A stretch of DNA of 5,080 nucleotides from Treponema sp. (GTDB lineage Bacteria > Spirochaetota > Spirochaetia > Treponematales > Treponemataceae), in NCBI GenBank assembly GCA_017421145.1, contig JAFOTA010000036.1:1-5080 (forward strand), given 5' to 3'. Made by a program: the position numbers and the translations under genes. Positions 1 through 5,080 of the stretch are shown here, in pieces. The first letter of the stretch is position 1. Each line of letters starts with the position of its first letter. The notes under the pieces were generated by a model. The model made no database searches. It was not told the DNA's origin and saw only the letters and a program-made list of their open reading frames with translations.

Positions 1-10
1 CATAATTCCT

Positions 11-34
11 ATGTCTCTTGATGATAAGACTAAC
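11..34 (+). other. Probable single-base frame break upstream of the repeat array
   Basis: An ATG at 11 opens a frame reading MSLDDKTN and then enters the repeat array one frame out of register. In that frame it makes a basic, repeat-derived peptide and stops at 338-340. The frame of the large gene is blocked here by TAA at 31-33. The local bases are AAGACTAA followed by CAGACTGAA. Adding one G between 31 and 32 turns the first block into AAG ACT GAA, a near copy of the second, and joins MSLDDKTE directly to the QTEIAE repeats. I infer that one base has been lost, either in the genome or as a sequencing or assembly error. The alternative is that ATG 11 is not used and translation starts at GTG 292. 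No Shine-Dalgarno sequence is visible in the 10 bases available before ATG 11. TAA at 3-5 or TGA at 19-21 could each be the end of an upstream gene. Confidence 0.55.
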
Positions 35-288
35 AGACTGAAATTGCAGAATCTGAAAATGCTGGAAGTGAAACAATCGGTGTTGCTGATCAGACTGAAA
101 TTGCAGAATCTGAAAATGCGAAAATTGAATCAAGCAGTGTTGATGAACAGACGGAGATTGCAGAATCAGAAAATGCGGAAACTGAAACAATCGGTGTTGC
201 TGAACAGACCGAGATTGCAGAATCAGAAATTGCAGAAAGTGAAGCAATCGGTGTTGCTGAACAGACAGAAATTGCGGAATCAGAAGAA
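34..288 (+). repeat. 57-bp tandem repeat array, four full units plus a partial fifth
   Basis: Units begin at 34, 91, 148 and 205, each exactly 57 bp long, and a truncated fifth unit begins at 262. In the frame of the downstream gene each unit codes for 19 residues of the form QTEIAESENA followed by a variable half such as ETIGVAE. The first half of the unit is the best conserved. Unit 2 is the most divergent in its second half (KIESSSVDE), and unit 4 changes ENA to EIA. The product is strongly acidic and rich in Glu, Ala, Ser and Ile. It would lie on the cytoplasmic side of the membrane protein that follows. Because 57 is a multiple of three, gain or loss of units keeps the frame, so the array can vary protein length but cannot act as an on/off switch. 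No ATG, GTG or TTG occurs in this frame between 34 and 291. Confidence 0.95.
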
Positions 289-291
289 ACT

Positions 292-2829
292 GTGGCAGAG
301 CTTTCGGAAAATGAAGAGCCTGCTTCAGAGCCGATCGTGATAGCCGGATCAGAAAATGAAAATGAAATTGTTACGGCAGAAGAAATCCCTGACCCTGAAC
401 CGGATGACGGAAAGCTCCGTATCGCCGCAAAATATGATTTGAGCTCCCGTGAGGCAATAAAAGAAGCTGTCAAAATCATGGAACAAGAAAGGGAAGAAAA
501 AGTAGTGAGGAACATGCCTTACAAAAATCTTCCCGCAATCTTCAAAAGGACATACACGCCCCAGAGCCTTAAGCGCAGGATACTTAAAAAAATCTACATC
601 CCGGATGACAGAAAGGAAGTGGAAGCCCTCTTTGAACCTTCCGGCGACGGCGGAAAAACACCAAGGCTTGCAATCCCCAAGGACGCTATGTTCTCAAAAA
701 AAGAAATCAGGCGCTACAAATCGTTTGCAAAGTCGATTAAGAGCCAGAGCAAATTCAGGATCAGGCTGATTCCCCTTGCCGTGCTTCTGACCCTCATGAT
801 ATTTGCGGTTTCATGGGTCATTGCAAACAAAAACCGGATTGTCAGGGATTTTATCGTTGCGACGTTCCAGGCATTTTTCCAGGCGAAAACCGACATCGAT
901 TATGTGAGCGTAAAAATTCTCGATGCATCCATAACGATCGGCGGATTGAAAGTCGGAAACAAAAATTCCGTGATGAAAAATCTTTTTGAGGTGAACCGCA
1001 TCCAGCTTGATTTTGATTTGGTCCAGCTTTTGAAAAAAAGATTCGTGTGCGAAAATCTTGAGGCATCCGGTATTGCGTGGAATACCGACAGAAAGACAAG
1101 CTGCGCACTTTCAGACAATGCCCCGACCGGTTCTGCATTTTCACAGGAGCTTCAGCGCAGGCTCACGAATTCAATCAACGCGCTCAAAAACCAGGCCTAT
1201 GATCTGCTCGGCGGAAGTGACGTCGAAAGCATAATCGAAAACGTAAAGAGCAACATAAACACTCCTGAAGTCGTGCAGAAGACAATGGAAGACATGACGC
1301 TTTTGTATGACAAGTGGAAGGACAAGCCGGCTGAATACGAAAAGGAAATAAAGACGTTCACGGCATCGGTGCAGAATCTGCAGACGATAAACCTTTCTTC
1401 GTTCGACATACGGAATCCTGACGACATTGCAAAGCTCAGGGATGCACTTGAAAAGATAACGGCGGCGATCGAGCAGGGACAGTCACTTGCAAAGACTATG
1501 CAGGGAGCCGTCAACGACATGAAGACTGACGTAATCAAAGTCACTGACATGGCTGACAACGTTTCAAAAACCGTAAAGCATGATTATGATTATGTGGTGG
1601 ACAGGCTCACGACAATCACCGGCACTCTTGCAGATTTGAAGGGGCTTATGAACAGTGCGCTCAACACAGTCCTCTACAACATGCTTGGAAATCTTTACCC
1701 TTATGTCATGGAAGGTCTTTCAATGGCAAGGTCAATGAAATCTGACGCTCCGAAAGAAAAGAAACCGAAAAAAGAATCAAGGCGCGCACCTGGAACCGAT
1801 TTTTACTTTACGCCTGCATATCCGAGTTTCCTCATAAAGAACATACTGATTTCCGGAACCGGTTTTTCATGCAACGCAAGGGAAATAACGAACAACCAGA
1901 ACGTGCGCAACATACCGACCACTGCAAGCCTTACGCTCCACATAAGCGGAATCACGCATACAGGAAAATTTACGCTTGATACACGTGCAGCGAGCAAAGA
2001 GCCTCTGGTCAAGGTTTCATACACTGGTGAAGGCTACAAGATGAACATAAACGGAACCGGCATAGCGACCAAGTGCGGAGTGCCTTCAATCGACGGAACG
2101 GCATTGATTTCGTTGAGCGGAACTGCCGACCCGACCGGATTCAGCGCACAGGGATCAATGGATCTTAATCCGGTTGTTCTTACGAGCGACGGATTTGAAA
2201 ACGAGCTTGTCACGAAATATTACAATATCGGACTTTCTTCGATCGACAGGCTTATGTTCGGTTTTGATGTCGGATATCAAAAGGACACCGGGCTTTATCT
2301 GAAGCTTGACGGAAATTTCGGCGAGCAGTTTTCAAACGCACTCAAAAACGTGGTCATGGAACTCGGAAAAGATGCCAAGGCCATGGCTCTTAAAAAGCTT
2401 GAGGAATTCCTCAACAGTTCTGAAAATGAAGTGCTCCTGAAAGCAAAGGCGTTCTTCGGTATAGAAGGCGACATAGACCTTCAGAACATGAAGCTTTCCG
2501 ACGTTCAGAAAATCCTCATGCAGAAAAAATCCGACATTCAGGACATGATAAGCGGAAAGGTCACTCAGATAAAAGAAGAGGTCACTGCTAAGGTCACTGA
2601 AAAAGTGAACGAAGTCAAAGATCAGGCGACGGCAATCATCGAAGAAAAAACGAACGAAGTGAAAAAGACCGTAACGGATACCATCACATCGACGATTACC
2701 AACGGGCTTGGCATAAAGAAAAAAGAAGGCACCGATGATGATGAAGATGGTGAAAGGAAAGAAGGAAACGCAGCCTCCGATGCAATAAACGCACTCACCG
2801 GAGGATTCTTAAAAGGCTTCGGATTTTAG
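292..2829 (+). CDS. TIGR03545 family single-pass membrane protein, function unknown
   Basis: The protein is 845 residues from GTG 292, the first canonical start in an open frame reaching back to 34. A weak AGAAGA lies 4 bases upstream. ATG 478, just before the conserved part, is a possible alternative. Residues 1-42 form an acidic tail continuing the repeat array. Residues 79-106 carry the conserved basic stretch FKRTYTPQSLKRRILKKIYI. A basic segment (140-158) and one hydrophobic helix (159-178) predict a cytoplasmic N-terminus and a large periplasmic part. Residues 198-263 alternate short strands, with KNLFEV at 229-234, and DRKTSCAL at 266-273 matches the family's usual RKTSGAL except for Cys in place of Gly. 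Residues 284-480 look helical and coiled-coil. A Lys/Pro linker (487-497) leads to a beta-rich domain (about 504-700). Residues 756-805 are amphipathic 11-residue repeats, followed by an acidic patch and a Gly/Phe-rich end. As I recall, the family occurs only in bacteria with outer membranes and is often paired with a TIGR03546 gene, which would lie outside this window. Family assignment is confident; the function is not known. Confidence 0.88.
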   Translation: MAELSENEEPASEPIVIAGSENENEIVTAEEIPDPEPDDGKLRIAAKYDLSSREAIKEAVKIMEQEREEKVVRNMPYKNLPAIFKRTYTPQSLKRRILKKIYIPDDRKEVEALFEPSGDGGKTPRLAIPKDAMFSKKEIRRYKSFAKSIKSQSKFRIRLIPLAVLLTLMIFAVSWVIANKNRIVRDFIVATFQAFFQAKTDIDYVSVKILDASITIGGLKVGNKNSVMKNLFEVNRIQLDFDLVQLLKKRFVCENLEASGIAWNTDRKTSCALSDNAPTGSAFSQELQRRLTNSINALKNQAYDLLGGSDVESIIENVKSNINTPEVVQKTMEDMTLLYDKWKDKPAEYEKEIKTFTASVQNLQTINLSSFDIRNPDDIAKLRDALEKITAAIEQGQSLAKTMQGAVNDMKTDVIKVTDMADNVSKTVKHDYDYVVDRLTTITGTLADLKGLMNSALNTVLYNMLGNLYPYVMEGLSMARSMKSDAPKEKKPKKESRRAPGTDFYFTPAYPSFLIKNILISGTGFSCNAREITNNQNVRNIPTTASLTLHISGITHTGKFTLDTRAASKEPLVKVSYTGEGYKMNINGTGIATKCGVPSIDGTALISLSGTADPTGFSAQGSMDLNPVVLTSDGFENELVTKYYNIGLSSIDRLMFGFDVGYQKDTGLYLKLDGNFGEQFSNALKNVVMELGKDAKAMALKKLEEFLNSSENEVLLKAKAFFGIEGDIDLQNMKLSDVQKILMQKKSDIQDMISGKVTQIKEEVTAKVTEKVNEVKDQATAIIEEKTNEVKKTVTDTITSTITNGLGIKKKEGTDDDEDGERKEGNAASDAINALTGGFLKGFGF
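2557..2703 (+). repeat. Degenerate 33-bp (11-residue) repeats in the C-terminal helix
   Basis: Residues 756-799 divide into 11-residue blocks: KVTQIKEEVTA, KVTEKVNEVKD, QATAIIEEKTN and EVKKTVTDTIT, with a weaker block after them. At DNA level the motif (a/g)aGGTCACT recurs at 2557, 2578 and 2590, and AACGAAGT(c/g)AAA recurs at 2608 and 2653. Undecad patterns of this kind with Val/Ile/Thr faces and alternating Lys/Glu are typical of long amphipathic helices, such as apolipoprotein- or LEA-like segments. The repeats sit just before the acidic patch and the extreme C-terminus. Confidence 0.7.
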
Positions 2830-2866
2830 AAAAGCAGTTAAATCCTTCTTTTATCACTGCTTTTTT
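2830..2866. terminator. Shared bidirectional hairpin terminator between convergent genes
   Basis: AAAAGCAGT at 2830-2838 pairs perfectly with ACTGCTTTT at 2856-2864, giving a 9-bp stem. The inner TAAA (2839-2842) can pair with TTTA (2850-2853) across a two-base bulge. A run of six T (2861-2866) follows on the plus strand, as in a Rho-independent terminator for the gene ending at 2829. On the minus strand the stem begins inside the last codons of the methyltransferase gene (AAA AAG CAG TGA) and ends in only four T, so it should be weaker in that direction. Just 24 bases separate the two stop codons. Confidence 0.8.
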
Positions 2867-3741
2867 ATGAGCGAAAAATACAACGGACCGTATCCGCCGG
2901 ATGTGTCAGGAAGAACGTGCATTCCGCATCCGGTTGGTTCCGCGCACCTGAATATTTCTTCGATGCTTTTTTCGGAAAGGGATTTTATCTCTATGTTTTT
3001 TGAAAGGGCAGAAGATAGGTTTTCGGAAAATGTTTTTTCAAGAACGTCCATGTCCTGAATCAGCGCGCCTTCGAATTTTTTCGTGAGCCGCAGGATTATC
3101 TCATCGTTTTCTTTAGGTGAAAGTGCGCATGTGGCATAAAGAAGGAAGCCTCCGTTTTCAAGCATCCTCCATGCAGAAGATGCCAAAGCCCATTGTTCGG
3201 TTGCAAGGTTCTTAAGCCGTGCCGGAGACCATTGCGAAAGATATTTGGGATCTTTCATCACATGTCTTTCGCTTGAGCAGGGTGCGTCCAAAAGTATGCT
3301 TCCGTATTTTTGATTTTCATTGCGGCACATGGTTGCTCCGTCCGAACATGAGACGCTTATCCTTGATGATATGCTTTCAGGGAGTGAATCTTCTATAACT
3401 TTTGCAAGCCTTTTTTTTCTATCCGGTGATCTTTCGTTTGATTTCATGTCAGCATCAGAAGAAAGATTCGCGCTGATCACAAGTGTCTTTCCTCCTGGAG
3501 CCGCACAAAGATCAAGCACATGCCCGGCATTTGAGACTGGAAGGCAGAGAGACGCGCACACGCTTGCAGGATCAAGAAAATATGTGGTGCATCCCGGAAA
3601 AGTCACTGCGGCATGTTTGGTGTCTTCCATAAGAGATTTCTTAAGCTCAGCCCAGCGTCCGGGAAAAAGGGAAGAGTAGTAGTTCTCAAAACCCGTTTCT
3701 CCGCGCAGCATTTGTTTTTCCCTGCTTTTATCCTGTTTCAT
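2854..3741 (-). CDS. RsmB/NOP2/Sun-family RNA (cytosine-5) methyltransferase, NSUN3/4-like
   Basis: This 295-residue cytoplasmic enzyme is predicted to transfer a methyl group from S-adenosylmethionine to carbon 5 of a cytosine in rRNA or tRNA. YFLDPAS (54-60) precedes the SAM-binding motif VLDLCAAPGGKT (75-86). NERSPDRKKRL (102-112) and SDG (133-135) fit the next cofactor-contacting motifs. DAPCSSERH (152-160) supplies the first conserved cysteine (Cys155), which in this family aids product release. YATCALSPKEND (202-213) supplies the catalytic cysteine (Cys205), with Ala where most members have Ser (TCS). The protein ends in GYGPLYFSLIKK. The DxPC-xx-(D/E)RH motif and the GPxYF ending resemble mitochondrial NSUN4 and NSUN3 as I remember them. 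It lacks the NusB-like N-terminal domain of RsmB and the C-terminal extensions of RsmF. The start ATG 3741 has AGGA seven bases upstream. It lies 15 bases after the GH3 stop, so co-transcription is likely. The family is near certain, but the target base is unknown. Confidence 0.92.
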   Translation of the reverse strand: MKQDKSREKQMLRGETGFENYYSSLFPGRWAELKKSLMEDTKHAAVTFPGCTTYFLDPASVCASLCLPVSNAGHVLDLCAAPGGKTLVISANLSSDADMKSNERSPDRKKRLAKVIEDSLPESISSRISVSCSDGATMCRNENQKYGSILLDAPCSSERHVMKDPKYLSQWSPARLKNLATEQWALASSAWRMLENGGFLLYATCALSPKENDEIILRLTKKFEGALIQDMDVLEKTFSENLSSALSKNIEIKSLSEKSIEEIFRCAEPTGCGMHVLPDTSGGYGPLYFSLIKKQ

Positions 3742-3744
3742 TTT

Positions 3745-3752
3745 TCCATCCT
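3745..3752 (-). promoter_or_regulatory. Ribosome binding site for the methyltransferase gene
   Basis: On the minus strand AGGATGGA lies directly before the start codon at 3741, with AGGA (3752-3749) spaced seven bases from ATG. It falls in the 15-base gap after the GH3 stop codon (3757-3759). This supports ATG 3741 as the start and suggests that the second gene is translated from its own site on a shared mRNA. Confidence 0.7.
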
Positions 3753-3756
3753 GATT

Positions 3757-5070
3757 TCAGCGGCAGTACTTGTCATAGTATTCCTGACCCGCAGCATAAT
3801 TTTTTCTGAACTTATCTATTCTTTCTTCACGTGAACCGCGCTGCTCAAAATCCGATGCGGCTTTTACAGTGTAGCTTCCATCCGTGTTTTTTCCAAGCGT
3901 TAGGATTCCGCATCTGATTTTAAATGCGATGACTTTTTTTTCAGCCTCAAAAAGCTTTTCCGAAAATTCCGGGTTGTCCTGTGCATGCTCAAGAAGATCT
4001 AGCGCAACCGAACTGAAATTCTTTTCGCTCAGCATAATCACGTGCACTCCGGCTTCTATTGCCTTTACCGCCGCAATGTTTGACGGAAATCCGTTTTTTG
4101 AGAGTGCGCCCATGAAAATGTCATCGCTTAGAATCAGTCCGCCGTATGAAAGATCTTCCTTTAGTTTTTCAGTGACCCATGATCTGCTCAGGCTTGCGGG
4201 GCTTGAAGGATCTACGATGCTTGTCCTTGCATGCGACATGAGAACTGCGTCCGGTTTTGATGCGAGTATGAAAAAAAACGGCTCCATTATTTTTTTTACA
4301 AGCTCCGTCTCTGAAAAATTCATTTCGGGAAGACCGGTGTGCGGATCTGTGTTCGTGTTTCCCGGAAAATGCTTGAGAACTGCCGCTATGCCGTTCGACT
4401 GATATGCACTTACCGCCGCTATGCTGTATGATATTGCGCTTGGACTGTTTCCGTATGAGCGTGTGTCAAGAAAATCTTTGTTTCCTTCATCCTCTATTTC
4501 GCTGACCGGTGCAAGGTTCATGTCGAATCCCAACGCATGCATCTGCCTTGCCTGATATGAATACATTTCGTATGCTTGCTCCGGACTTAGTTTTTTTGCT
4601 GTCTGCTCGCTTGAAGGAAGCCTGCTTGTGACGTTCCTTAATCTTGCGACGTATCCGCCTTCCTGATCCACCGCAATGTACGGCCTGCATATTTTTTTCT
4701 CATCGCAGTAAGAAGCCACGGATGAAAGAAAATCCATCGTATCCTCCGCACTGCCTGATATGTTGTATCCGAACAAAATGGCTCCGCCAGGAACAAGAGG
4801 CGCTTCGGAAGATCCTGTGTACTTGTCTATTTTTTCTGAATTCTCAATCGGCCTGTACCTTATGTTTCCGGGAATGTTAACCAAAAAAATCTGCGAAATC
4901 CTTTGCTCCGGGGGAAGTGATAAAAGATAGCTTTCAACCGCCGCGTCAATCTTTTTGTTCTCTGACTGATCTGAACATAATCCGGGATACATAAGCCTGC
5001 GCTCTGCGGTAACTGCAGTCAGGGGGAGTTGCAGAATCAGCGAAAACAAAACCGCATGGAAAATCTTCAT
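3757..5070 (-). CDS. Exported glycoside hydrolase family 3 enzyme, NagZ-like beta-N-acetylhexosaminidase
   Basis: The protein has 437 residues. Residues 1-22 form a signal peptide (a Lys, a hydrophobic core, then AVTA before Glu23), so the enzyme is probably periplasmic or secreted. The GH3 barrel then follows: GGAILFGYN (95-103), VDQEGGYVARL (134-144), LGFDMNLAPV (180-189), the substrate loop KHFPG (233-237) followed by DPH (242-244), DAVLMSHA (274-281) and LILSDDIFMGAL (312-323). By family analogy Asp316 is the nucleophile, and the Asp242/His244 pair is the acid-base dyad typical of NagZ. The usual activity is removal of terminal beta-linked GlcNAc from peptidoglycan fragments or other GlcNAc glycans. 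The loop between KHFPG and the dyad is NTNT, about two residues shorter than the common HGDTxx. After residue 395 there is a charged, Tyr-rich tail of about 40 residues outside the barrel. ATG 5070 fits the signal peptide, but only 10 upstream bases remain and they show no ribosome site. It is probably the first gene of an operon with the downstream methyltransferase. Confidence 0.92.
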   Translation of the reverse strand: MKIFHAVLFSLILQLPLTAVTAERRLMYPGLCSDQSENKKIDAAVESYLLSLPPEQRISQIFLVNIPGNIRYRPIENSEKIDKYTGSSEAPLVPGGAILFGYNISGSAEDTMDFLSSVASYCDEKKICRPYIAVDQEGGYVARLRNVTSRLPSSEQTAKKLSPEQAYEMYSYQARQMHALGFDMNLAPVSEIEDEGNKDFLDTRSYGNSPSAISYSIAAVSAYQSNGIAAVLKHFPGNTNTDPHTGLPEMNFSETELVKKIMEPFFFILASKPDAVLMSHARTSIVDPSSPASLSRSWVTEKLKEDLSYGGLILSDDIFMGALSKNGFPSNIAAVKAIEAGVHVIMLSEKNFSSVALDLLEHAQDNPEFSEKLFEAEKKVIAFKIRCGILTLGKNTDGSYTVKAASDFEQRGSREERIDKFRKNYAAGQEYYDKYCR

Positions 5071-5080
5071 GAATTGAGTA

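Noticed and set aside
57..240. Programmed -1 frameshift site within the array
   Set aside because: The short A runs (such as A4 at 121-124) do not form a canonical X XXY YYZ heptamer in the ATG 11 frame, and I see no strong downstream hairpin. A lost base near 31 explains the break more simply.
34..288. CRISPR array or phase-variation switch
   Set aside because: Units are directly adjacent without unique spacers, and the period of 57 keeps the frame, so neither idea fits.
11..340. A separate small basic protein starting at ATG 11
   Set aside because: Beyond the first eight codons it is only the repeat array read out of frame. The codon pattern and the repeat regularity fit the acidic frame of the large gene much better.
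90..515. Minus-strand open frame of 141 codons with repeated SDSAISVCSATPI
   Set aside because: It is the antisense reading of the 57-bp array, open because the unit length is a multiple of three and lacks stops in that frame. It shows no ribosome site and no family resemblance.
714..1559. Several minus-strand open frames inside the TIGR03545 gene
   Set aside because: They overlap each other and the conserved sense frame, and look like chance openings.
3320..3834. Two plus-strand open frames opposite the methyltransferase start
   Set aside because: They lie antisense to conserved methylase motifs and show no supporting ribosome site or domain.
3884..4402. Plus-strand open frame of 172 codons inside the GH3 gene
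   Set aside because: It is the antisense shadow of a strongly conserved GH3 coding region. The translated product is Ser/Phe-rich with no recognisable domain.

Overview
The window looks like ordinary chromosome from a diderm bacterium, most likely a Treponema-type spirochaete. This rests on protein resemblance recalled from memory (a TIGR03545-family protein, an exported NagZ-like GH3 enzyme and a small Sun/NOP2-type methylase), on moderate GC content and on compact coding. The genus is an inference.

Layout: a rightward gene fills the left half. It encodes a large single-pass membrane protein of the uncharacterised TIGR03545 family. Its clear reading frame ends at 2829, with a canonical start at GTG 292, but the same frame is open back to 34. 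That upstream part is a tandem array of 57-bp units, each coding for a 19-residue acidic repeat. The frame is blocked at 31-33, where one missing base appears to separate the array from an ATG at 11. The true 5' end of this gene is therefore the main uncertainty in the window.

The right half holds two leftward genes that probably form an operon. The first (5070 to 3757) encodes a family 3 glycoside hydrolase of the NagZ type with a signal peptide. The second (3741 to 2854) starts 15 bases after the first stop and has its own ribosome binding site. It encodes a compact RNA cytosine-5 methyltransferase that resembles the mitochondrial NSUN3/NSUN4 group more than RsmB. The two transcription units converge on one shared hairpin terminator (2830-2866), and only 24 bases separate their stop codons.

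Functionally, the left gene is a candidate envelope protein with an AsmA-like layout (inference). The GH3 enzyme should act on peptidoglycan or other aminosugar glycans outside the cytoplasm, and the methylase acts on rRNA or tRNA. I see no sign that the three form one pathway. There are no RNA genes, CRISPR arrays, insertion sequences or phage genes. I did not find a clear new multi-gene system. The items most worth checking are the repeat array with its frame break, and the possible lipid-transfer role of the TIGR03545 protein.
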